DNA of 64,000 nt from JANQHS01 sp965267505 (GTDB lineage Bacteria; Bacteroidota; Bacteroidia; Cytophagales; CCMP332): assembly GCA_965267505.1 (NCBI GenBank), contig OZ254081.1:1054001-1118000 (forward strand). Reading direction: 5' to 3'. Below, piece by piece: positions 35,601 to 43,661 of the stretch. Both the position numbers and the translations under genes were made by a program. Below the pieces are notes generated by a model. That model did no database searches. It was given only the letters and a program-made list of their open reading frames with translations, and had not been told where the DNA came from. How positions within the stretch are numbered: position 1 is the stretch's first letter; the number at the start of each line of letters is the position of its first letter.

Positions 35601-37079
35601 CTACATCATTTTAAAGCCACCGATCTCATTGACCTTTTCTTCAATGGCTCTCTTATTCCGAGGGTTAACGGTTTTGAATTCTCCTCTTATCGCATCAATC
35701 CATTTTTTGGCTCTAGCCTTAAGCTTGAAATCGTTGGTCATCAACCTGCCCCTCATTACCAGGATCCCCATATCAGCTCCTTCATACAGATAATCACCCT
35801 TTCTGGAGATCCGAAGGAAAAAGGCTTCATTATCCTGTTCCACAGCCCTTCTATGCGTGTCCATTCGATCGAATCTAATGCTTCCATCTTTCTCCATTAC
35901 ATAGATCCCTGACCTTGGTGCGTCTTTTATCGAAAGGATATTGTCTTCTGTATGCTTAATCACCAATTGTCCCCAATGATCAATATTTTCAGACTTGAAC
36001 CACCTTCTATTTAACTCATCGATATCGAGCTTATAAGGCTGATCCATATACTCAAGAAGATGGAAAATAAATAGGGGTGCATCGGCCAAAGCAAAGACAG
36101 CATGGTTTGTAATTGAGCTGGCACCGGTCACTCGGGGGTTCAGTTCACCCAGGTAAAGGTTTCCGGTTCCTTCCTCGATCAAAAAATCTAATTCAAAATA
36201 TCCTTTATATCCTTCCTTCCTCAATTGATCGCCAAAGAGCCGTGTATATTTTTTTGCCTTTTTCCTAAGTTGAGGAGTGAAAGCCTCAGGGTAGATCTCG
36301 TTTCCACACCAGCCTCCCTTATACGGGGTGAGTTCCGGAAAGCCCACCAGCTCGGTCATTAATGGAGCGACAATGGTTCCATGCTGAGTCACGCAAGCTT
36401 CAATAGCCGACCCACGGCATTTGATCTTCTTCATCACCTTAACCTCTTTTTCAGAAGTTATTTCCTCCTCATGCTTTTCAAAATCTTCCTTAGAGGAAAT
36501 AAAGAATGTGGTATGTCCTGAGTCTCCAAAAGGGGTTTGGATCACCAGATCCTTACCCAGTTTTTTTGAAAGTTTTTGAAGATGCTCGTAATTCTTAACC
36601 TTTGATAAAACGTTTGGAACACAAGGTACACCAGCTTTTTGGGCTATACGATTTGTATTGACCTTGTTATCCATTGAGGTTCTCATCTTGGCAGAAGGAA
36701 AGCAAACATCAAGGCCATTCATCTTTGCAAGCTTCTCCGTCTCCTCATCAAACATTAGGAATAGGCCCTTTCCTTTTCCACCTCTCGACCTTAGGAACTC
36801 AACAACTTCCTTATGCTCCAGCAGATAGTTATTGATGTCTTCAATGCTCTGAAATTCTTCATGTGGCATCTCCTCCTTAGGTGAGAAAACGTTGGGGTGG
36901 AGCCCATCGAAGCACTCGATGTAACAAATGAACTTGAACCCCTTTACCCATTCATCGGCTCCCAATAGATTGAAATTCGTAGCGGAAATGAAATATATGG
37001 GGGTTTCATTGCGGTAGAAAAATCTCCTTATATCTGAGATCCCGTTTAATACTTTTTTCTTGCTTTTTTTCTTAGCCAT
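35601..37079 (-). CDS. ATP-grasp ligase-like protein
   Basis: This 492-residue cytosolic enzyme has an ATP-grasp core. An N-terminal pre-ATP-grasp region (residues 25-135) is followed by DNKVNTNRIAQKAGVPCVPN, the lysine strand DLVIQTPFGDSGHTTFF (177-193), and the metal-binding segment YFELDFLIEEGTG with GELNPRVTGASS (E312, N314, R316). ATP-grasp enzymes activate a carboxylate as acyl phosphate and join it to an amine or thiol. The substrate cannot be read. It lies between an Orn/Lys/Arg-type decarboxylase and a C45 hydrolase, so the amine may be a decarboxylation product (inference). Confidence 0.85.
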   Translation of the reverse strand: MAKKKSKKKVLNGISDIRRFFYRNETPIYFISATNFNLLGADEWVKGFKFICYIECFDGLHPNVFSPKEEMPHEEFQSIEDINNYLLEHKEVVEFLRSRGGKGKGLFLMFDEETEKLAKMNGLDVCFPSAKMRTSMDNKVNTNRIAQKAGVPCVPNVLSKVKNYEHLQKLSKKLGKDLVIQTPFGDSGHTTFFISSKEDFEKHEEEITSEKEVKVMKKIKCRGSAIEACVTQHGTIVAPLMTELVGFPELTPYKGGWCGNEIYPEAFTPQLRKKAKKYTRLFGDQLRKEGYKGYFELDFLIEEGTGNLYLGELNPRVTGASSITNHAVFALADAPLFIFHLLEYMDQPYKLDIDELNRRWFKSENIDHWGQLVIKHTEDNILSIKDAPRSGIYVMEKDGSIRFDRMDTHRRAVEQDNEAFFLRISRKGDYLYEGADMGILVMRGRLMTNDFKLKARAKKWIDAIRGEFKTVNPRNKRAIEEKVNEIGGFKMM

Positions 37080-37104
37080 TGTTGATCCTTATAAGTTGTT
37101 AAAG

Positions 37105-39855
37105 TTACCTACTGGCGGAAGATCGCCTTATTGCCGTTCCAATAATTGAAGTACCGGTTCTTTGTCTTGATAAAACCTTATCGTTAAAAACCCTTAGTCC
37201 TATTTCAGCATTATAGCCATGGATTTCTTTTACATCCAGCTTTCTAAGAAATTCAATAATTCCTTTGCTGGCCACCTGACCAGGGACCAAAACAGGAAAT
37301 CCTGGAGGATATGGAATTACAAAATTCGCCGAAACCACATCCTTTTTAGAGCGGATATGTTTTAGGCACTCCTCCAAAGAAAGATAATCGCAATTGTCCT
37401 CATGATAGGCAAGGAAATATGCACCTCTGATATTGCCACCTGGAACGCCGGGGACCGCCTGGAAGGAAGAATGGAAGTGACTGAAATCAGGTAAAGGTGG
37501 GTAGTCCTCCGTTAAGGAAACAACCTTTTCCTGCTTTCTCTTTTTCTCCTCCCGATTAAGGGATTCAAAATCGGAATCAAGCTCCTCTGCGATCTTTTCA
37601 AGCACCCCAAGTAAATAAGCAACTGAGCTTCTTGTGGTGCCAATATTGGTCATAAACAAAACAGTATTTCTACTGGTCTTATTTATTTGGATCCCGAATT
37701 TATCCATCAGATACTTGTTCTTGAAGGTGTCTCCGTCAACCCCTGTCCTTCCAATATGAAGGTTGATCTTCGTAGGATCCAAAACGAACTCATCTTCAAT
37801 CCATGCTTGCTCCATCCGGCTCCATCCGGACCTGGTATTGAAATATTCAGTTATTCCTGAGCTTCGATATTTTTCCGGGATGAAATCCTTAACAGTAAGG
37901 ACATCAAAGTATTTTCTCAACGAAGCATTGGAATGGATCTTAGACCTGAGAACCATAGCCATCTCGATGCTTTTCTCGACCAGCTCATAGCCTTCAAATT
38001 GAACTTGCCTTCGGCCTACATCCAAGGAGGCCAAAATTTGATAATTAGGAGAGGTAGAAGTATGAGTCATGTAGGCTTCATGGAATGCTTCCTCTCCTCC
38101 TTTATTGAATTCCTGGTCATAGATATGGATCATAGACCCCTGTCTTAATGAGGACAAGGTCTTATGGGTACTTTGGGTTGCAAAGACCCTGATCTTGACT
38201 TTTTCCGGGTCGGGAAGAAGAGGAGCCTTACCCCTCCTGGCTTTTTTCAATCGTTCAAAACTCTCTCGATACTTCTCTGAAGCATACTTCTTTGCCAGCT
38301 TCTTTGCCACAAACATTGCGGTTCTCTGCAGGTATGTATAAGTGAATCTTGAAAAAGCATACCAGGCCTCATCCCATAGGAAGATCATATCCGGCTTGAT
38401 GGCCAAAACCGCCTCCATGACTTTTTCTACATTATAAACTAGCCCGTCAAATGTGCAATTCGTTAGAAGGAGCATTTTGACCTTGTCCAGTCTTCCTGCC
38501 TTCTTCAGCTCATTGAGCTTAGAAAGGATCTGGTTTAGGGTAACCGCACCATACATTGAATACTCCGGAACAGGATAGGAGTCAAGGTAAACTGGAAATG
38601 CCCCTGAAAGTACCAGGCCGTAATGATGCGATTTATGACAATCACGATCGATAAGAACAAGATCTCCTGGCTGGACCAAGGCTTGAAGTACGATTTTATT
38701 TGCCGTGGAGGTGCCATTGGTTACAAAGAATGTCTTCTGAGATCCATAGGCTTTGGCAGCTAACTCTTGCGCCTTCTTTAATGTACCTGTAGGTTGCAAA
38801 AGGGAATCAAGGCCTCCGGTAGTCGCTGATGTCTCCGCCAGAAAGATATTTCTGCCGTAGAAGTCTGAGAAATCCTGGATCCATCTGGATTTGAATACAG
38901 AATTACCCCTTGAAATCGGCATGGCGTGGAAGACCCCAGTAGGTTTTTGACTATAATCAACAAGGGCTGAAAAGAATGGCGTTTGGTATCTGCTTTTTAT
39001 GGCCCTGATTATACTCAGATGTAGTTCCTGAAAATCCTCCCTCCTGTAGAAAACCCGATTAAAGGTCCTTGTAATATCTTTTTGAAGATCCGAAACGGAT
39101 CTTTCGGTAACATAAAATAGATCTAACTCCGGTCTGAATAGCCTGATCACCTTCCCAAGATTTAAACCGATCTCTTCATCTGTACCCTTTCCGGGATCGA
39201 ATTTTTTTACGCCAGAAAGAAATGGTCTTAGTTCGGAAAGGTTTTTTCTGGATTTAAAAGGAACCCCATGGCGAATGACCACCGACTGTATATGAGCATT
39301 GAACAGGAGTGTTATTAGTGCATCCTGATAAGAGCGAGCTACAACGACCCGATAAAAGAATCCATCCGCGCTACCAAGAACCGCATTTAGTCCCTTCTTA
39401 AATTTCTTCTCTTCCTTTTCTCCGATCTCATCTACCAAAAGGACTTCGAAATAATTCCCGCTAACGGCAGGTTTTGATTCACCTTCCTTTTCTTTCTTGC
39501 TCGGTCTTTGGGACTGTGAAAATTCAGGTAGAAAACTTTCTGGTTGCGTTCTGAAGTCCTCGGATACAAGGGACCTGGAGATCTTGGATATCTCTTTCTC
39601 AAGAGGTTTTAATTCCTTCTTCTCGTAGTGATCAGAGATCTTTTTCAGTTGTTCTTTACCGGGGAAGGCAAAATAGCTTTCTATGAGCTCAAGGATTTTC
39701 AAATATTTACCTAGCTCAGTCCATTGAACCTTTTTGAGATTTCTTTTGGAATTGCTTTCTGTAATATCCCTAACCCTACCCCAGCAATCCAGTCTGTATT
39801 GGGAAAGGCTGAAATAATCCTTGGATCTGATCTGGTCTTTTTTTCTGCCCTTCAT
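37105..39855 (-). CDS. Orn/Lys/Arg decarboxylase-like PLP enzyme with N-terminal extension
   Basis: This 916-residue PLP-dependent enzyme is of the Orn/Lys/Arg decarboxylase fold. The N-terminal 130 residues are charged and without match. Residues 135-250 look like the flavodoxin/receiver-like wing domain (FEVLLVDEIGE). The aminotransferase-fold core has TNGTSTANK (379-387), DRDCHKSHHYG (403-413), the PLP-nitrogen Asp D495 in WDEAWYAF and the Schiff-base lysine K565 in QSTHKTL. Members decarboxylate arginine, lysine or ornithine to agmatine, cadaverine or putrescine. Substrate choice cannot be told from sequence. Adjacent genes encode amide-forming and deaminating enzymes. Confidence 0.88.
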   Translation of the reverse strand: MKGRKKDQIRSKDYFSLSQYRLDCWGRVRDITESNSKRNLKKVQWTELGKYLKILELIESYFAFPGKEQLKKISDHYEKKELKPLEKEISKISRSLVSEDFRTQPESFLPEFSQSQRPSKKEKEGESKPAVSGNYFEVLLVDEIGEKEEKKFKKGLNAVLGSADGFFYRVVVARSYQDALITLLFNAHIQSVVIRHGVPFKSRKNLSELRPFLSGVKKFDPGKGTDEEIGLNLGKVIRLFRPELDLFYVTERSVSDLQKDITRTFNRVFYRREDFQELHLSIIRAIKSRYQTPFFSALVDYSQKPTGVFHAMPISRGNSVFKSRWIQDFSDFYGRNIFLAETSATTGGLDSLLQPTGTLKKAQELAAKAYGSQKTFFVTNGTSTANKIVLQALVQPGDLVLIDRDCHKSHHYGLVLSGAFPVYLDSYPVPEYSMYGAVTLNQILSKLNELKKAGRLDKVKMLLLTNCTFDGLVYNVEKVMEAVLAIKPDMIFLWDEAWYAFSRFTYTYLQRTAMFVAKKLAKKYASEKYRESFERLKKARRGKAPLLPDPEKVKIRVFATQSTHKTLSSLRQGSMIHIYDQEFNKGGEEAFHEAYMTHTSTSPNYQILASLDVGRRQVQFEGYELVEKSIEMAMVLRSKIHSNASLRKYFDVLTVKDFIPEKYRSSGITEYFNTRSGWSRMEQAWIEDEFVLDPTKINLHIGRTGVDGDTFKNKYLMDKFGIQINKTSRNTVLFMTNIGTTRSSVAYLLGVLEKIAEELDSDFESLNREEKKRKQEKVVSLTEDYPPLPDFSHFHSSFQAVPGVPGGNIRGAYFLAYHEDNCDYLSLEECLKHIRSKKDVVSANFVIPYPPGFPVLVPGQVASKGIIEFLRKLDVKEIHGYNAEIGLRVFNDKVLSRQRTGTSIIGTAIRRSSASR

Positions 39856-39858
39856 AGA

Positions 39859-40272
39859 TCAATTTGAGGAGTGAAGTGCAAGTTTATTCCCTTCGGTATC
39901 AATGAATAAACCAAAATAACCAGCATCTGGACCGATAAGGGTTTTTTCAAGAAGAACCCTTCCTCCAGCCTTTTCAACCTGGTTTAAAACCAAACTCAGA
40001 TCTTTTCCCCCATTCAGGTACAATAAGGGACCCTGATCGCTGGGATAACAACCTTCGCCGCAGATTACTGCTCCTCCAATCCCGGAGTTGGCTGGGAAGT
40101 AGGCCATCTGATAGCCATTAGCCTCAGAGCACTCCATATCGATATGGTAGATCTTAGAATAGAACTTAACCGCTCTTTTGAAATTTTGAGCAGGTATCTC
40201 AAACCAACTTACGTAGTTCTTCAGTTTGGTTTTTTCAGGTTCTAGGTCAGGTCTTTTTCCAGGAGCCTTCAT
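39859..40272 (-). CDS. VOC superfamily (glyoxalase-like) protein
   Basis: This 137-residue protein has the vicinal oxygen chelate fold: KNYVSWFEIPAQNFKRAVKFY at residues 17-37, IDMECSEANGYQMAYFP, and a C-terminal VLLEKTLIGPDAGYFGLFIDTEGNKLALHS. Glyoxalase and dioxygenase relatives use a metal with His/Glu ligands, but E. coli YciI/PhnB-like and drug-binding relatives lack some of these, so activity cannot be stated. It lies 3 nt before the decarboxylase gene. Confidence 0.82.
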   Translation of the reverse strand: MKAPGKRPDLEPEKTKLKNYVSWFEIPAQNFKRAVKFYSKIYHIDMECSEANGYQMAYFPANSGIGGAVICGEGCYPSDQGPLLYLNGGKDLSLVLNQVEKAGGRVLLEKTLIGPDAGYFGLFIDTEGNKLALHSSN

Positions 40273-40301
40273 AATAAGGCAATCAATTTAAGATATTTCT
40301 C

Positions 40302-41231
40302 CTAGGGTGTATCGTGGTCCGAGATAATTTGATTGGGATCAGGCGATTCTCCAGGCTTTTGCATTACTTCTGTGATCTGGTTCAAACGGGTAGGTTTTAT
40401 TAGGTCACCAAGTGAATCAAGGTAAGCATGGCTTTTCCCGTCTTGATAAATATCAAAATTCACCTTTCGGTCTCTGAAGCTCTTTAAGGGTTGTCCTAAC
40501 CGAAGGATTCCCCTTTCCCTGCTTCTTTTTACCCTTTCAATATCGATCTCGATGGGAATCAATTCAGGTCCGGTGCTTGCCTGGTACAAAACTCGCCCGT
40601 CGGGTCCACAGACTATGGATCTTCCTGTTCCGCCGTCGCCAAGCCCATTGATATCAAAAATGAAACATTGATTGGTGGCGGCAGTAGCCTGGACCAATGA
40701 CAATTCAATATCCCTATCGATAGTACCGGTTAAGGTTGGATGAAGTATAACATCCACTCCATTCACGGCAAGGGTTCTTGAGGTCTCTGGAAACCACATG
40801 TCATAACATATGGTAATCCCAAACCTTCCCACGTTTGGAACATCGAAAATTAGGAACTCATTTCCGGGCTCGACTCCCGATTCATAAGGAAGGAAAGGAA
40901 ACATCTTATTGTACCTTCCTACAACATCTCCAGAACTGTTAATTACTGTTGCGGTATTGTAGATTTTGCCATCCTTCTTTTGAAACATGCTACCGGGGAT
41001 AAGGTAGATGTTGTATTTGGCAGCAATCTTTTGAAACTCTTCTTCAGTAGAATTAGGAAAATCCTGGGAATGAAAGGTCAATGGTCCAAAAGGGCATAGT
41101 TCGCTGAGGACCACCATTTGAACCCAGGGGTAAACAGACATCAACACATCAATTTGATGAATCATCCGGCTAACGTTGCTTTCACTAGCCGATACGTGCA
41201 TTTGAATGCCTGCTATGGAATAAGGCTTCAT
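40302..41231 (-). CDS. Carbon-nitrogen hydrolase (nitrilase superfamily)
   Basis: This 309-residue enzyme has the complete nitrilase-superfamily triad: E44 (VVLSELCPFG), K109 (VGRYNKMFPF) and C142 (ITICYDMWFPE). The family hydrolyses or transfers amide or carbamoyl C-N bonds; close functional types include N-carbamoylputrescine amidase and omega-amidase. The C-terminal extension (residues 250-309) is longer than usual. The gene is 8 nt after the aminotransferase gene. A role on an agmatine- or putrescine-derived intermediate is plausible given the decarboxylase downstream, but unproven. Confidence 0.87.
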   Translation of the reverse strand: MKPYSIAGIQMHVSASESNVSRMIHQIDVLMSVYPWVQMVVLSELCPFGPLTFHSQDFPNSTEEEFQKIAAKYNIYLIPGSMFQKKDGKIYNTATVINSSGDVVGRYNKMFPFLPYESGVEPGNEFLIFDVPNVGRFGITICYDMWFPETSRTLAVNGVDVILHPTLTGTIDRDIELSLVQATAATNQCFIFDINGLGDGGTGRSIVCGPDGRVLYQASTGPELIPIEIDIERVKRSRERGILRLGQPLKSFRDRKVNFDIYQDGKSHAYLDSLGDLIKPTRLNQITEVMQKPGESPDPNQIISDHDTP

Positions 41232-41239
41232 TGGCTATT

Positions 41240-42550
41240 CTATCCTAAAATTTTTTGCATTTCCTCCTCAATAATCGAAAGTCCCTTTTGAAGGTTTGCT
41301 TCTGAGATAGTAAGAGGACATAGAACCCTGATAATATTCTTGTGAGTTCCAGCACTCAATAAAACCAGTCCTCTTTCGAAACATTTATTAACCAGTTGGG
41401 CACAGGTTTCAGAATCAGGATCCTGAGGATTTCCATTTTTTACAAACTCCATGGCAATCATTGCCCCCATTCCCCTAACATCCCCAATTTCAGAGTACTT
41501 TTCTTTTAGCTTTCCAAAGCTTAGAAGGATCTTATCACCCACTATTCGTGCCCTGGAATTCAGGTCTTCTTCCTCCATCATTTTGATAGTGGCCAGAGAT
41601 GCAGCACAAGAGAGGGGATTCCCAATATAAGTTCCACCAATGGTCCCGGGTTTAGCCGAATCCATAATGGAAGCTTTTCCAACCACACCGGCAATTGGCA
41701 TTCCTGAGCCCATGGCCTTTGCTACGGTAGTGATATCAGGCTCGATTCCCATGTTCTGGTAACTTACCCATGCTCCGGCCCTTCCAAATCCTGATTGAAC
41801 TTCGTCCAGGATCAAAACGATCCCGTGTTCGTCGCAAAATTCTCTTAGACCCTTCAGGTATCTTTCGGGAACAATATTAAATCCGCCTTCTCCCTGGATG
41901 GGCTCCATGATAATTGCTGCTAGATTTTTTGGATTGACCACATTCTTTCCTGATTCCCAAAGTCTTTTCAGTTCCTGATCCACATATTGATCCTCGGTAA
42001 GACTTCCTCCGTAACGATAAAAATTTGGAAATGGTAAGCGATAAACCTCAGGAGCAAATGGCCCACAGTTTAACTTGTAATCGACCTTAGATGTTAAGGT
42101 CATGGCCATCATGGTCCTTCCATGGAAGGCTCCGGTATAGCAAAGTACGGCCTGCCTTTGGGTAGCCTGCCTTGCGATCTTAACAGCATTCTCCACCGCT
42201 TCAGCTCCGGTGCTCACCAGCATTGCTTTTGTGTCTTGCCCATGAGGGATCAACTCTGCAAGCTTTTCGCATAATTCAATATAACCCTCATAGGTAACTA
42301 CATTAAAACTCGTGTGAATGAATTTCTCAGCTTGTTCCTGAATGGCTTTTACAACAGGGTCCGGGCAATGTCCTGCATTAACCACGCCAATCCCACATGA
42401 GAAATCGATCAGTTCTCTTTCGTCCTGATCATAGATTATCTCACCTTTTGCGGTTTTTACTGTTGCGTTGTTGAATACTCCAACACCATTTGCAACGGCT
42501 TTTTTTCTTCTTTCAAGTAGCTCCGAACTCTTTGAAACTGCTTCTGTCAT
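41240..42550 (-). CDS. Class III aminotransferase (4-aminobutyrate aminotransferase-like)
   Basis: This 436-residue PLP enzyme of fold type I, class III, has the GAEAVENAVKIAR motif (115-127), the aromatic FHGRTMMAMT motif, the PLP-binding D249 (LILDEVQSGFGRAG) and the Schiff-base lysine K278 in TTVAKAMGSGMPIAG. It is most like GABA and putrescine transaminases. It is the first gene of a seven-gene minus-strand operon and is preceded by a 271-bp gap with no gene. It would convert a terminal amine to an aldehyde or act on a diamine from the downstream decarboxylase (inference). Confidence 0.9.
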   Translation of the reverse strand: MTEAVSKSSELLERRKKAVANGVGVFNNATVKTAKGEIIYDQDERELIDFSCGIGVVNAGHCPDPVVKAIQEQAEKFIHTSFNVVTYEGYIELCEKLAELIPHGQDTKAMLVSTGAEAVENAVKIARQATQRQAVLCYTGAFHGRTMMAMTLTSKVDYKLNCGPFAPEVYRLPFPNFYRYGGSLTEDQYVDQELKRLWESGKNVVNPKNLAAIIMEPIQGEGGFNIVPERYLKGLREFCDEHGIVLILDEVQSGFGRAGAWVSYQNMGIEPDITTVAKAMGSGMPIAGVVGKASIMDSAKPGTIGGTYIGNPLSCAASLATIKMMEEEDLNSRARIVGDKILLSFGKLKEKYSEIGDVRGMGAMIAMEFVKNGNPQDPDSETCAQLVNKCFERGLVLLSAGTHKNIIRVLCPLTISEANLQKGLSIIEEEMQKILG

Positions 42551-42821
42551 AACTGATAGTATAAAATACTGATTTACAAAGGCTTACAGCCGAAAAATCA
42601 TAACTCAAGAAAATTGTTTAGAGAAAATATTCCTCCGCCTCCAGATCTTCCAGGAAATGTTTTGCAAAGGATTGAATCTTAAGATTATTTTCCTACAAAT
42701 AGTGCCAAAAAAAGTTTTTATTGAACAGGAAAAGAGAACTCGGAAATCAATTCACCCAGAAAAAACTTTTGGAATAAAAAAAATCTTACTCGTTTTTTAA
42801 TTTGGATTCAACAAGACCGTT

Positions 42822-43631
42822 GTGAGAACATTTAAAGACCTGGTATTCGTAACAATTTTTGGCCATGAAACCAAGGCAGGAAAAACCTTTGATGTAATTC
42901 TCTTATGGCTAATTGTTGCGAGTGTCCTTGCGGTAATGCTGGAAAGTATCCCTCAGCTTGGAGAGAAATACTCAAGGATTTTCTTTTCCCTTGAATGGGG
43001 GTTTACCATATTCTTTTCCATTGAATACCTTTTAAGGATCTACATAAGCCCCAGGCCTCTTCGCTATATTTTTAGTTTTTGGGGAATAGTTGATTTTCTG
43101 GCAGTAATACCCACTTATCTCGGAATTTTCTATTCGGGATATCAGTATTTTATGATTATTAGAACCCTAAGACTTCTCAGGGTATTTAGAATTTTGAAAC
43201 TCGCCAAATATTCAAGCGAGTCAACCGTACTGTTTAATGCATTAAAACAAAGTGCATATAAGATCTCGGTTTTCCTCAGCTCGGTTTTAGCCGTCGTAAT
43301 TCTTATGGGAACCTTACTTTATGTTGTCGAGGAAGACAATGAAGGTTTCAGGAGCATTCCTTCCAGTATTTATTGGGCGATTGTAACTGTAACCACTGTG
43401 GGCTATGGAGACATCGTTCCTCAAACCGTGGCAGGCAAAATAATAGCCTCTGCTATTATGATAACCGGTTATGCAATCATCGCCATTCCTACCGGAATCG
43501 TTACGGTTGAGTTGAATCGAAGTTCAAAGAGCCAGGGAAAGAGGTGTCCAAATTGCTCCACCATGAACCATAGTGCACACCGTTACTGTCATAATTGTGG
43601 TGCAGCCATTTATGATCTAATGGAGGAATAA
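42822..43631 (+). CDS. Voltage-gated-type K+ channel with C-terminal zinc ribbon
   Basis: This 269-residue membrane protein has six transmembrane helices with a positively charged S4 (R114, R117, R120, R123 in RTLRLLRVFRILK) and the K+ selectivity filter TVGYGD (192-197) between S5 and S6. The C-terminus is a zinc ribbon with CPNC and CHNC pairs (C242, C245, C256, C259). I started it at GTG (42822), which begins MRTFKDLVFVTIF and keeps S1. It has no RCK domain, so the zinc ribbon may bind protein or metal. It lies 30 nt before the FG-GAP lipoprotein gene. Confidence 0.9.
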   Translation: MRTFKDLVFVTIFGHETKAGKTFDVILLWLIVASVLAVMLESIPQLGEKYSRIFFSLEWGFTIFFSIEYLLRIYISPRPLRYIFSFWGIVDFLAVIPTYLGIFYSGYQYFMIIRTLRLLRVFRILKLAKYSSESTVLFNALKQSAYKISVFLSSVLAVVILMGTLLYVVEEDNEGFRSIPSSIYWAIVTVTTVGYGDIVPQTVAGKIIASAIMITGYAIIAIPTGIVTVELNRSSKSQGKRCPNCSTMNHSAHRYCHNCGAAIYDLMEE

Positions 43632-43661
43632 AGCTTATTTTTATTGGTTAATGACCTTTTA

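Noticed and set aside
34413..37079. RiPP/graspetide reading of the ATP-grasp gene and the small protein
   Set aside because: The small protein lacks a core region typical for precursors and lies last in the operon, and the ATP-grasp protein is longer than graspetide ligases. Kept only as a remote alternative.
42710..42773. Imperfect inverted repeat CCAAAA/GTTTTT upstream of the K+ channel
   Set aside because: AT-rich, needs a bulge, and is expected by chance in this composition.
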